Positions 33,811 to 42,112 of a stretch of 64,000 bases of DNA are shown in pieces. Under the pieces are notes generated by a model. That model saw only the letters and a list, made by a program, of their open reading frames with translations. It made no database searches and had not been told where the DNA came from. The position numbers and the translations under genes were made by a program. This DNA is from Dyadobacter soli (GTDB lineage Bacteria > Bacteroidota > Bacteroidia > Cytophagales > Spirosomataceae), in contig NZ_FNAN01000001.1 of assembly GCF_900101885.1 (NCBI RefSeq), forward strand, positions 434,001 to 498,000, in the 5' to 3' direction. Position 1 is the stretch's first letter, and every line of letters begins with the position of its first letter.

Positions 33811-35850
33811 ATGGTATTTCAAATCAAAAATATAAAATATGCCCTCGCGCTCATGCTGCTGGGTGGTACTTATGCGTGTAACGAGCTCGACATCCCGCCG
33901 ATCAACGTGGTGCAGGACAAAGACGCGTTCACCGATGCCGGTATGCAGGCCTACATGGCCGCATTGTACAGCCGGATGCCAATAGAGGATTTCAAATACA
34001 GCGCCCAGGAAGGTACCGAAGGTTTCGATACCTGGAACAACATCGCAACGCCCGCATTGAATACCGGCGAGAATGCCAACCGCAACAACGGCGGCTTCGT
34101 GAACCCGGCGCGCGGCTATTGGAAAAGCGGTTACCAGGTGATTCGCAATGCCAATTACCTCATCCGCGAATTGCCGAAATACGCACCGTCGCTCACCCAG
34201 CCGAAAGTGGACAAATGGATCGCGGAGGCGCGTTTTGTGCGTGCATTCACCTATTTCGCGCTGGCGAAGCGGTACGGCGGCGTGCCCATTACCGAAGACG
34301 TACAATCCCTGGACGGTACCACGCTCGAATCGCTGCAAATCCCGCGCAGCAGCGAGCAGCAGATCTACGATTTCATACTCGCCGACCTCGATTTCGTGAT
34401 GGCGACGATGCCGGAAGCCAGCGAGCAGTCGGGCAGGGTGAACAAAAACATCGCGGCCGCATTCAAATCACGGGTGGCATTGACGGCCGGCTCCATTGCC
34501 CGTTATGCCAATCCGTTCGTGAAGGACGGGATAATGCTTTGTGGCATTCCAAAAGAAAAGGCGAACGACTATTTCAAAGCGGCATTCCAGGCAGCGAAGT
34601 CGATCGAGGGCAAATATTCGTTGTATATGAAAAAATGGTCGGCAAGCGACAAGATTTCCACCGCCGATAATTATGCCGATCTTTTCCTCGACAATGCCAG
34701 CCCCGAAACCATTTTCGCCAAAGGCTATTCCTATCCCGAAGCCGTACACAGTTTCGACGCCGTGTATGCGCCCCCGCACATGACGTCGACTTACGGCGAC
34801 CGTTTCAACCCGACGCTCGATTACGTGGAGCTCTTCGATGGATTGCCGAAGAATGCCAAAGGTCAGCTGAAAACGACCGATGAAAAAGGCAACTACATTG
34901 TATACGATTACGTGGAGCAGCTTTTCGAGAATTGCGAGCCGCGTTTGCGGGGTACAGTATTGCTGCCAGGACAGCCAATCAAAGGCGTCCGCACCGATCT
35001 GCGTCGCGGTACATTGGTGGAAACCGTAGATCCGTCGGTACCGATCCCGAAATTCATTCCCGAGGACATGACGAGCGGGTATAATTCGAATGCATTTTAC
35101 AATTCCAATGTGAAACAATCCGGTACCTGGAACAACCAGACGCCGATCGTGCTCTCGAATGGCCAGTCGATCAACCCGAGCGGGCTGGACGGCCCGACAT
35201 CGGCCAATAATGCGACCATTACCGGCTTCCACGGTCGCAAATGGCTCATGCCCAACCTCGCCCCGGCGGCTACCGCATTGCACCGCTCGAACCAGTCGTG
35301 GATTGAAATGCGATATGCCGAAGTGCTGCTCAACCGCGCAGAGGCTGCATTGGAGCTGCACCAGAACGGCGTTACCGAAGTGGATGGCGTGGCATTGCTG
35401 AACGATGCATTCGAAAACATCAACCAGATCCGTAACCGAGGGGGCGCGGTGCTGCTCAAAACCGCCGCCGAGCTCTCGTCTGCTCCTGCGCTGGCACCGG
35501 GTACAGGGGTAGGCGGGTACGTACTCGCGCCTACACGCGGATTGCAGCTCGTGCGCATCGAACGCAGGAAGGAACTCGCATTCGAGAACAAACTATGGTG
35601 GGATATGCTCCGCTGGCGCACGGCCGATGCCGAGGTGAATGCCCGCATCTGGCGCAAATGCAACCCGTTCCTGTTCGCGAAGGGTGCGGTCGCCGAGAGC
35701 AGTGATTATGTAAAGGGCAAGTACATTTTCGACTGCCGGTTCGAGGAGAGAAGTTCGCGTTTTACCATCGCTACCAAAAATTATTACGAAGCCATTCCGG
35801 GCGGCGAGCTGATCGCAAACCCGAAACTGGTTCAGAATGAGCAATATTGA
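33811..35850 (+). CDS. SusD/RagB family nutrient-binding lipoprotein
   Basis: 679 residues, longer than the common 500-600. Signal peptide with lipobox GTYAC (Cys23). SusD motifs: DKDAFTDAGMQAYMAALYSRM, the helix EARFVRAFTYFALAKRYGGVP, MRYAEVLLNRAEAALEL in the distal TPR region, and the C-terminal RIERRKELAFENKLWWDMLRWR. The extra length lies in long loops around residues 290-480, probably shaping the glycan-binding face. Second gene of the susC-susD-DUF3823 unit. Confidence 0.95.
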   Translation: MVFQIKNIKYALALMLLGGTYACNELDIPPINVVQDKDAFTDAGMQAYMAALYSRMPIEDFKYSAQEGTEGFDTWNNIATPALNTGENANRNNGGFVNPARGYWKSGYQVIRNANYLIRELPKYAPSLTQPKVDKWIAEARFVRAFTYFALAKRYGGVPITEDVQSLDGTTLESLQIPRSSEQQIYDFILADLDFVMATMPEASEQSGRVNKNIAAAFKSRVALTAGSIARYANPFVKDGIMLCGIPKEKANDYFKAAFQAAKSIEGKYSLYMKKWSASDKISTADNYADLFLDNASPETIFAKGYSYPEAVHSFDAVYAPPHMTSTYGDRFNPTLDYVELFDGLPKNAKGQLKTTDEKGNYIVYDYVEQLFENCEPRLRGTVLLPGQPIKGVRTDLRRGTLVETVDPSVPIPKFIPEDMTSGYNSNAFYNSNVKQSGTWNNQTPIVLSNGQSINPSGLDGPTSANNATITGFHGRKWLMPNLAPAATALHRSNQSWIEMRYAEVLLNRAEAALELHQNGVTEVDGVALLNDAFENINQIRNRGGAVLLKTAAELSSAPALAPGTGVGGYVLAPTRGLQLVRIERRKELAFENKLWWDMLRWRTADAEVNARIWRKCNPFLFAKGAVAESSDYVKGKYIFDCRFEERSSRFTIATKNYYEAIPGGELIANPKLVQNEQY

Positions 35851-35859
35851 TCACTGAAA

Positions 35860-36573
35860 ATGAATTTAACAATGAAAAGTCTACTTTATATTCTATTCAT
35901 CCCCCTCGTCCTATGCGCCTGCAAGATCGACGACGTAGCCGCGCCGGATTCGACATTCGAGGGCCGGCTCGTGGATGCCGGCGGCACGGGAATCCAGCTG
36001 GAACAGGGTGCTTCGAGCGCGCGCCTTAAAATGGAGGAGCTCAGTTGGAGCAATACGCCGCTGCCGCTTTTCCTGAACCTGAAACAGGATGGCTCTTTTA
36101 TTAATAACAAACTTTTCCCGGGCAACTACAAAGTGACGCCGGTGGAAGGGCCGTTCTATCCCGTGGTTGAAAAGGTGGTGGATATCAATGGTGCTACGAA
36201 ACAGGATTTTACTGTGATACCTTACCTGAATGTCGATTGGACGGGTGAGCCTGCGATCAACGCGGATAAAAAGCTATCGGCCAGTTTCAAATTCACCAGC
36301 AATGCCGCGCCGGAAGGTCTCACAAAGCCTAACCCGCTCGATTACCAGCTATTTATTTCCACCAATCAATATGTAGGAAATAATAATTGGGACAATACGG
36401 CAGTAGGAGCGGTGGTGCCGGTAACAGTCGATAAGGAAGGCCAGGAGATCACCATTTCGTCGTCTGTACCTATGAAATACAGTACCACCTATTACGTGCG
36501 CATCGGCGTGCGGGTGAATGACACTTATAAAAAATACAACTACACGACTATTAAAACCGTAACGGTTCCTTAA
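35860..36573 (+). CDS. DUF3823 family surface lipoprotein
   Basis: 237 residues; start 9 bp after the susD stop, with an alternative ATG at 35872. The lipobox is VLCAC. The mature protein has two beta-sandwich-like halves: the first about 30-130 (STFEGRLVDAGGTGIQLEQG, then LFPGNYKVTPVEGPFYPV), as in the carboxypeptidase-regulatory fold at the start of DUF3823, and the second a fibronectin-like domain with YYVRIGVRVNDTYKKYNY. DUF3823 genes typically follow susCD pairs and are thought to be surface glycan-binding proteins of the locus. A terminator follows after 21 bp. Confidence 0.85.
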   Translation: MNLTMKSLLYILFIPLVLCACKIDDVAAPDSTFEGRLVDAGGTGIQLEQGASSARLKMEELSWSNTPLPLFLNLKQDGSFINNKLFPGNYKVTPVEGPFYPVVEKVVDINGATKQDFTVIPYLNVDWTGEPAINADKKLSASFKFTSNAAPEGLTKPNPLDYQLFISTNQYVGNNNWDNTAVGAVVPVTVDKEGQEITISSSVPMKYSTTYYVRIGVRVNDTYKKYNYTTIKTVTVP

Positions 36574-36594
36574 TTTATACGCAGAGGTAGTGTG

Positions 36595-36631
36595 AGCCCC
36601 CGGGACCGTTGGTCTTTTGGGGGCTTGTTTT
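36595..36631 (+). terminator. terminator after DUF3823 gene (first of three copies)
   Basis: The AGCCCCC/GGGGGCT stem (arms 36595-36601 and 36619-36625) with partly paired interior and a following TTGTTTT tract lies 21 bp after the stop. Near-identical copies start at 36947 and 37304 within the tandem array. Confidence 0.75.
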
Positions 36632-36680
36632 AGAGGCTGCGAAGCAAGTGACCTGCTGCGACTTTAACAACGACTGACAA

Positions 36681-36877
36681 ATGCCGTCAGGCATGTAATA
36701 TTGGTAGCAAAACCGGGATCACATATTCACTGAAAATGCCCCTGGGCATGCAACAACCACACATAGCAACCTGGCATTGCAATCCACAATGTACTAATCC
36801 TGCTGTTGCATCCCTGACGGGATTTCCGGACTGGACCTCGGATTTGTGTTGCTACCAATATTACATCGCTACGCGAT
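36681..36877. repeat. palindrome-rich REP/MITE-like element, copy 1
   Basis: A perfect 16-bp inverted repeat (GTAATATTGGTAGCAA at 36695-36710; complement at 36849-36864) is flanked outside by two tiny hairpins, ATGCCGTCAGGCAT and ATCGCTACGCGAT. Inside lie ATGCCCCTGGGCAT and ATCCCTGACGGGAT. No open frame is present, so if mobile it depends on an enzyme encoded elsewhere. Confidence 0.7.
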
Positions 36878-37051
36878 TTGAATGCCGGATTTCCCGGACG
36901 TTTTGAATGCGGAAATGTGCGAAACTTTATACGCAGAGGTAGTGTGAGCCCCCGGGACCATTGGTCCTTTGGGGGCTTGTTTCTTACAGGGTGTTGTCGT
37001 CGCGGATGTAAAGATAACGCGGTTCTTTTTGGCGCTTCACTCTTTATAAAA

Positions 37052-37234
37052 ATGCCGTCAGGCATGTAATATTGGTAGCAAGACAGAGTCACACATTCGC
37101 TGATAATGCCCCTGGGCATGTGACAACCCGGCATCGCGACATGCCAGGTGCTATTTATGTTGTTGCATCCCTGACGGGATTTCCGGACTGAGCCTCGGAT
37201 TTGTGTTGCTACCAATGTTGCATCGCTACGCGAT
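37052..37234. repeat. palindrome-rich REP/MITE-like element, copy 2
   Basis: Same organisation as copy 1. The right inverted-repeat arm (37206-37221) reads ATGTTGC instead of ATATTAC, so pairing is slightly reduced, while all four small palindromes are kept. Confidence 0.7.
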
Positions 37235-37407
37235 TTGGATGCCGGATTTCCCAGACGTTTTAAATGCGGAAATGTGTGAAACTTTATACGCAGAGGTAGT
37301 GTGAGCCCCCGGGACCATTTGGTCTTTGGGGGCTGTTTCTTTCAGGCTGTCGTCATCGCGGATGTAAAGATAACGCGGTTCTTTTTGGCGCTACGCTCTT
37401 TATAAAA

Positions 37408-37591
37408 ATGCCGTCAGGCATGTAATATTGGTAGCAATACGAGAACCGCGCATTTGTAAAAATGCCCCTGGGCATGTAACAACCCGGCATTGCGACACGC
37501 CAGGCGCTATTTCTGTTGTTGCATCCCTGACGGGATTCCCGGACTGGGCCCCGGATTTTGTGTTGCTACCAATGTTGCATCGCTACGCGAT
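37408..37591. repeat. palindrome-rich REP/MITE-like element, copy 3
   Basis: Same organisation; left arm 37422-37437, right arm 37563-37578 (same changed arm as copy 2), final palindrome ATCGCTACGCGAT at 37579-37591, 9 bp from the glycosyltransferase stop codon. Confidence 0.7.
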
Positions 37592-37600
37592 TGGGCCGTG

Positions 37601-39265
37601 TTACAGGGTGTTGTCGTCGCGGATGTAGAGCAGGTAACGTGGCTCTACGACGGCGCTTCGCTTTTTTTCGTCCAGAAAGCCGTATTTCAGTTTCGTGACA
37701 TGGAAATGCTGGGGCGACGCCTGGACTTCCGCGTCGAGGCCGGATCGGATGAGGCTGTCGGCGATGGCGGCAGTGGTGTATAGATAACAGGGCGCGGTGT
37801 CAATGAAATCGTCAAGGTATTGGCCGCTTTTGAGCAGTTTTACCTCTCCCGGGGAATAGAATTCGAAGCTGTACGAGAATGAGCCATAGGCCGCGACGGG
37901 CAAATCGCGGTTTTTTTCAGGAATAACCCTCGCAGCCTGCATACCCGATTGGTATTGTAGTAAAAAAGGGTAAAAGAACTGAAACAGAAAGATGTACAAC
38001 ATCGCAGCCATCGCGTAGCCTTTGAAAAGCAGTTGCTGCATGGCATTGCGGTAATTGATAATGTTCGTTGCGAAAACAATCCCGAGGGCGACTGCGGCTG
38101 CCACGATGCCGTTTTCGATGCGGGTAATGTAGAGCAGGCCGGAAATGAATACCAACGCGACCACCAGCAGTACGGTTTGCACGGTCACGAAATGGTTCAG
38201 TTTGGAACGCGCGGCCAACTCCGTGAAGAAATAAGCCGTAATGATCGAGAAATAGGGGAATTCGATGACGAGGTAATGCGGAAGCTGGAATTTGGACAAT
38301 GAGAACAATAGAAAAGTTACCAGCGTGCTGCCATAAATTACCCAGCGGATGGCATCGCGGTTTTTCTCGAAACGCAGCAAGTAGACGATCCCGCCTACCA
38401 GCCCCAGCGACCATGGCAGAAATGCCCATAGTGTCGTATGCAGGAAGAATGTAACATTACCGCTTCCTTTAATAGGCCCGGTGTTGAAGAACCGGCCGAA
38501 CTGGCTGTCCCAAAAGAAGAAACGCAGCCCGGAGACATTGGTACGCCCGAACACGACTTTTTCGGGATGCAGATCAAACTGCACGTAAAGGCTGTAAAGT
38601 TCGGGGAGGATAAATACGAAGCATAATGCCAGCACCAGCCACCAGCGGTAGTTGCCAAACTCGCGGAACTGCTTCGTAATGAGCCAGTAAATGACCCATC
38701 CGCCAGCCAGGGTAATGAGTACGAAAACGCCCTTTGTCATGATCGCGCAGGCGGCGAACAATGCGGCCCACACCATGTGCGACCAATGCGCTTTCGCATG
38801 TACGCAGAGCATATGCCAGGCCGCGCCGACAATGCAGGCCGTGAGGTAAGGCTCGGCCCGGACGTCGAAGTTGGCCAATGTGCTGTGCAGGGCCACGGTG
38901 TAAATCAGTACCGCGATTTTGGCTACATCTTCATCATATAAATCCCTCGCAATGAGATAGGTGTACCGCAGGCTGAGCAACCAGAAAAGGAATGCGGGCA
39001 ACTTGTAGGCAAACCCGGTGATACCGAACACTTTATAGCTTATCGCCGCCATCCAGAACGGGAAATGCGGCTTGTCGAGCCAGTCGTGGCCGTCGCCGTA
39101 GAGGTTTACCCAGTCGTTGTGCAGCACAATATGCTTGGCAATGGTAGCATACAGCGCGCCGTCGGGTTCGATGATATCGAGCCAGAGGCCCGGAATGTTG
39201 AGCAAAATACCCGCCAGCAGCAGCCAGGGGAAATAACGGTGCAAAAACGGGTCACGGTTTTTCAT
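37601..39265 (-). CDS. ArnT-like glycosyltransferase family 39 membrane protein
   Basis: 554 residues. About ten to twelve membrane helices. The first periplasmic loop has the GT39/ArnT acidic motif region LDIIEPDGALYATIAKHI and then DWLDKPHFPFW, the conserved segment that coordinates the polyprenyl-phosphate sugar. A soluble C-terminal domain of about 100 residues ends the protein. It should transfer a sugar from a lipid carrier to an envelope acceptor such as lipid A, glycan or protein. Its last codons are echoed in the repeat array just downstream. It is preceded by an HxlR gene on the same strand, 108 bp away. Confidence 0.88.
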   Translation of the reverse strand: MKNRDPFLHRYFPWLLLAGILLNIPGLWLDIIEPDGALYATIAKHIVLHNDWVNLYGDGHDWLDKPHFPFWMAAISYKVFGITGFAYKLPAFLFWLLSLRYTYLIARDLYDEDVAKIAVLIYTVALHSTLANFDVRAEPYLTACIVGAAWHMLCVHAKAHWSHMVWAALFAACAIMTKGVFVLITLAGGWVIYWLITKQFREFGNYRWWLVLALCFVFILPELYSLYVQFDLHPEKVVFGRTNVSGLRFFFWDSQFGRFFNTGPIKGSGNVTFFLHTTLWAFLPWSLGLVGGIVYLLRFEKNRDAIRWVIYGSTLVTFLLFSLSKFQLPHYLVIEFPYFSIITAYFFTELAARSKLNHFVTVQTVLLVVALVFISGLLYITRIENGIVAAAVALGIVFATNIINYRNAMQQLLFKGYAMAAMLYIFLFQFFYPFLLQYQSGMQAARVIPEKNRDLPVAAYGSFSYSFEFYSPGEVKLLKSGQYLDDFIDTAPCYLYTTAAIADSLIRSGLDAEVQASPQHFHVTKLKYGFLDEKKRSAVVEPRYLLYIRDDNTL

Positions 39266-39373
39266 AACGTCGCGTAAATCGGGGATGCAGCAACACAGTC
39301 AAAATTGTGCCTGCCAATGCCGATGTACGCACGAAGGTTTGAACTTGTGACGAGTATCGTTCGAAAAAGCGTG

Positions 39374-39763
39374 TTATTTAATTGTTAATACGGGACAACG
39401 CACCTTTCGCTTTTCGGAATCCGGGCGGTTTTCGGCGCCCCAGTCGGTCAGGATGTTGATGACCGGTTCCAGGCTTTTGCCGAGATCGGTCAGCTGATAT
39501 TCCACGCGCGGCGGGACTTCCGGGTACACTTTGCGGCTGATGAGCCCGTCGCTTTCCATTTCGCGGAGTTGGAGGATCAGGATTCGCTCCGATACCGCCG
39601 GAAGGCTGCGGCGGAGATCGCTGTACCGCATGGCGCCGTAGGCCAGCCGCCAGAGGATCGAGGGTTTCCAGCGGCCGCCGATCAGGTCCAGGGTGTAGGC
39701 CATATCACAATTTCCGTTGATCAATAATTCGTTTTCAAGGTTCGTGGAGCTCTGTTTTCGCAT
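39374..39763 (-). CDS. HxlR family transcriptional regulator
   Basis: 129 residues. HxlR winged helix with the N-terminal Cys (GNCDMAYTLDLIGGRWKPSIL, Cys19), which in redox-sensing members reacts with electrophiles, then RYSDLRRSLPAVSERILILQLREME and the wing VPPRVEYQLTDLGKSL. It is divergent from the SDR gene at 39863, the usual layout in which HxlR represses or activates a detoxifying oxidoreductase. Two direct repeats lie in the 99-bp spacer. Confidence 0.9.
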   Translation of the reverse strand: MRKQSSTNLENELLINGNCDMAYTLDLIGGRWKPSILWRLAYGAMRYSDLRRSLPAVSERILILQLREMESDGLISRKVYPEVPPRVEYQLTDLGKSLEPVINILTDWGAENRPDSEKRKVRCPVLTIK

Positions 39764-39770
39764 AACTTAC

Positions 39771-39803
39771 ATTTATGTTAGTACTTGATATTTATGTTAG
39801 TAC
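39771..39803. promoter_or_regulatory. two direct repeats in the HxlR/SDR spacer (candidate operator)
   Basis: ATTTATGTTAGTAC is present exactly at 39771-39784 and 39790-39803 (19-bp pitch), immediately upstream of the HxlR start codon. A TAGTTTTG at 39828-39835 matches the Bacteroidota -7 consensus TAnnTTTG for the SDR gene. Assignment of the repeats to HxlR is inference from position. Confidence 0.55.
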
Positions 39804-39862
39804 CTGTAAAATTACGAGTTAGCAGGATAGTTTTGCAATGAAATCAAAACCAATTTATCATC

Positions 39863-40606
39863 ATGCAAAACTTAAAAGATAAAGTCGCATTTGTAACAGG
39901 CGGAAGCCGGGGTATCGGGGCAGCCATTGTGAAACGCCTCGCTGCCGAGGGAGCGAAAGTGACTTTTACTTACGTCAACAGCAAAGATCAGGCGGAGGCG
40001 CTCGTGAGCGAGCTCGCCCAGGAAGGACTGAATGCCGTAGCCATTCAATCCGACAATAGTAAAGAAGGTGCCGTGTCGCAGGCCATCGACCAGACCATCG
40101 CGCATTATGGCAAGCTGGATATACTCGTAAACAGCGCGGGCGTATTCGTCGGAGGCAAGGCCTTTGAGGAACATACGGTTTCCGAATACGATTACGTGAT
40201 GAATGTGAATGTGAAATCCGTTTTCGAGGCATGCCTCACGGCTTCGCGCAAAATGGAGAACGGCGGACGTATCATCACCATTGGCAGCTGTATGGCCGAT
40301 CGCTCCGCGGTGCCGATGGCGACTTTGTATTCGGCGAGCAAATCCGCCTTGTCGGGCTTCACGCGTGGTCTTTCACGTGACCTGGGGCCGAAGGAAATAA
40401 CGGTGAACCTGATCCAGCCAGGCCCGGTGGATACCGATATGAACCCGGCGGATTCGCAGTTTTCGGATTTTCAGCGTGGTATGATGTCGATCCCGAAATA
40501 TGGCCGTCCGGAGCACATCGCAGACGCCGTCGCATTCCTCGCCAGCCCGACCAATAGTTACACCACCGGCTCGGTGATCACCATCGACGGCGGAACGCTC
40601 AGCTAG
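39863..40606 (+). CDS. SDR family NAD(P)-dependent oxidoreductase
   Basis: 247 residues, a classical short-chain dehydrogenase: TGGSRGIG cofactor motif (12-19), NSAG (90-93), catalytic Ser142, Tyr156 and Lys160 (YSASK), and the C-terminal GSVITIDGG. It resembles 3-oxoacyl-ACP reductase-like SDRs that reduce quinones or carbonyl compounds. Control by the divergent HxlR gene suggests a response to reactive carbonyls or quinones (inference). Confidence 0.92.
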   Translation: MQNLKDKVAFVTGGSRGIGAAIVKRLAAEGAKVTFTYVNSKDQAEALVSELAQEGLNAVAIQSDNSKEGAVSQAIDQTIAHYGKLDILVNSAGVFVGGKAFEEHTVSEYDYVMNVNVKSVFEACLTASRKMENGGRIITIGSCMADRSAVPMATLYSASKSALSGFTRGLSRDLGPKEITVNLIQPGPVDTDMNPADSQFSDFQRGMMSIPKYGRPEHIADAVAFLASPTNSYTTGSVITIDGGTLS

Positions 40607-40610
40607 ATCT

Positions 40611-40680
40611 TTGGACCGCATAGGTTGGACCGCACAGGTTGGACCGCATAGGTTGGAGCGCATAGGTTGGATCGCACAGA
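40611..40680. repeat. five tandem copies of a 14-bp repeat
   Basis: The unit TTGGACCGCATAGG occurs five times without gaps (40611, 40625, 40639, 40653, 40667) with one to three changes per copy. It starts 4 bp after the SDR stop and ends 70 bp before the Crp-like gene. Each unit can be read as two heptamers. Confidence 0.85.
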
Positions 40681-40750
40681 TTAGTTTCCAATATTTGCTG
40701 CCGACACCAGGCCGCCAAACCCATTGGAAAAAGACCCCGCATTGCAAAAG

Positions 40751-41320
40751 ATGATCATCGACCATGTTCTGCGCCGTATCGAGCTCACGGCGGCCGAACA
40801 GGATCATTTCGTTTCCCTTTTGAAAGTCCGCAAACTGCTTCCCCGGCAATACCTCGTCCAGCAGGGCGATGTCTGCCAGCACGAAAGCTATGTCTGCCAG
40901 GGTTTTCTCCGTTCGTTTTATATGGACGAGAAGGGGAATGACCATACGCTGCATTTCGCGATGGAAGACTGGTGGATTTCCGATTCCACCAGTTTCCATT
41001 TACAGGTCCCGGCCACCCGCAACATCGTGGCGCTGGAAGCTTCCGTTTTATTACAAATAGAAAAAAACGACCTGGAACAGCTCTATAAGGACGTTCCCGC
41101 ATTCGAACGCTTCTGGCGCATGCTCGAACAAAAGGGCGGCATCTCGCAAGACCAGCGCATCCTGAACGCCATTTCCATGACCGGCGCCGAGCGGTACGAA
41201 GCGCTCATCACCAAATATCCCACCCTCGAACAGCGCATGCCCCAGCGGTATATCGCGTCCTACCTCGGCATTACGCCCGTGTTCCTGAGCCAGATACGGA
41301 AGCAGCTGGCGCGGCCGTGA
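40751..41320 (+). CDS. Crp/Fnr family transcriptional regulator
   Basis: 189 residues from ATG at 40751; a TTG at 40724 would add nine residues. N-terminal cyclic-nucleotide-binding-like barrel (VRKLLPRQYLVQQGDVCQHESYVCQGFLRSFYMDEKGNDHTL) without the full phosphate-binding cassette, and a short C-terminal helix-turn-helix (MPQRYIASYLGITPVFLSQIRKQL), typical of the small Crp-like regulators abundant in Bacteroidota. The ligand is unknown. It stands alone between the tandem repeat and higBA. Confidence 0.85.
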   Translation: MIIDHVLRRIELTAAEQDHFVSLLKVRKLLPRQYLVQQGDVCQHESYVCQGFLRSFYMDEKGNDHTLHFAMEDWWISDSTSFHLQVPATRNIVALEASVLLQIEKNDLEQLYKDVPAFERFWRMLEQKGGISQDQRILNAISMTGAERYEALITKYPTLEQRMPQRYIASYLGITPVFLSQIRKQLARP

Positions 41321-41350
41321 TAATAGCAGGCAGATTTGAGTTGATATAGG

Positions 41351-41668
41351 CTATGCGGGGGAAGCAGTCCAGAAGTGTTGAATGGTATAATTCCGCTCCC
41401 GTTGCTCGGCTTGGCGTAAATCGAAGTTCTGCTGCATGTTGAGCCACAGTTGCGGCGTTGTATTGAATGCCTCCGAAAGACGTAAGGCCATATCGGGAGA
41501 CACGGCCTGATGCCCGTTAATCAGTTGCGAAAGTGTTTTACGTGTTACGCCGAGGCCTTTTGCCGCGTCCGTTACCGACAATTCCAGCGGTTCCAGATAC
41601 AGACTTTTCAAAACCTGTCCGGGATGCGGAGGGTTTTTCATTGGTGATTTTACCTTGTTATCTTCCAT
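41351..41668 (-). CDS. higA: HigA-type antitoxin (XRE family)
   Basis: 105 residues from ATG at 41666-41668, 17 bp after the toxin stop; a longer frame to 41731 would overlap the toxin gene. HigA/VapI-type helix-turn-helix: HPGQVLKSLYLEPLELSVTDAAKGLGVTRKTLSQLINGHQAVSPDMALRL, then NTTPQLWLNMQQNFDL. It should neutralise HigB and repress the operon. Toxin-first gene order is typical for higBA. Confidence 0.9.
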   Translation of the reverse strand: MEDNKVKSPMKNPPHPGQVLKSLYLEPLELSVTDAAKGLGVTRKTLSQLINGHQAVSPDMALRLSEAFNTTPQLWLNMQQNFDLRQAEQRERNYTIQHFWTASPA

Positions 41669-41684
41669 AGAGTTCGTCTCCCAT

Positions 41685-41963
41685 TTAGTGATAGTCCAGA
41701 TAATCGACGTCGTATGCATGTCCATCCTCAAAGCGGAATATAATGCGGTAATTGGCGTTGACTTTTACAGACCAAAAATCCTTGTACTCTCCTGATAGCT
41801 TATGCATACCCGAACCAGGGAAATCCATGTCCTCGGGTCGCGCTGCTCCATCCAGCAAACCTAATATCAAACCTATCTTTCCCAATTGAGAGGCGGGTAA
41901 TTTTGACCCATCGCCCTTTTGGTAAAAAAGTCTTAACGGCTTGCTGTTGATTGTTTTTATCAT
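41685..41963 (-). CDS. higB: HigB-type toxin (RelE/ParE superfamily)
   Basis: 92 residues, the usual length for the killer-protein HigB family. Motifs: RLFYQKGDGSKLP, GLLDGAARPEDMDFPGSGMHKL and the core WSVKVNANYRIIFRFEDGHAYDVDYLDYH, with the basic and aromatic residues expected in ribosome-dependent mRNA interferases. First gene of the higBA operon. Confidence 0.9.
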   Translation of the reverse strand: MIKTINSKPLRLFYQKGDGSKLPASQLGKIGLILGLLDGAARPEDMDFPGSGMHKLSGEYKDFWSVKVNANYRIIFRFEDGHAYDVDYLDYH

Positions 41964-41972
41964 CCTAACAAA

Positions 41973-41995
41973 TATAACGTGTTACGTAACGGGTG
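41973..41995 (-). promoter_or_regulatory. candidate HigBA operator
   Basis: A perfect 10-bp palindrome GTTACGTAAC (41981-41990) with an adjacent partial half-site AACGTGTTAC lies 18 bp upstream of higB, where HigA would autoregulate. Assignment is by position only. Confidence 0.35.
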
Positions 41996-42112
41996 TCAAG
42001 TGCTTTTTGATTTTAGCGATATAAACATTAAACAACTTTAACCACTTTAATTAAATTAGTTATACGCCCCGCCGCTGGTCGCGCCGGTACTTTTGTAATC
42101 AAAAAACGAAGT

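Larger units (their letters stand above)
36575..37600. repeat. three tandem intergenic units of about 355 bp
   Basis: The word TTATACGCAGAGGTAGTGTG starts units at 36575, 36927 and 37284 (periods 352 and 357). Each unit holds the terminator hairpin, then a palindrome-rich element, and a shared tail. Units 2 and 3 also contain, on the minus strand, a degenerate copy of the last 13 codons of the adjacent glycosyltransferase gene (EPRYLYIRDDNTL and stop in unit 2; EPRYLYIRDDDSL in unit 3). Unit 1 has unrelated sequence at that place. No complete gene lies in this kilobase. Confidence 0.85.

Noticed and set aside
36575..37600. Insertion sequence or prophage remnant
   Set aside because: No transposase or integrase frame is present; all repeat content is short palindromes, a terminator and a piece of the neighbouring gene.
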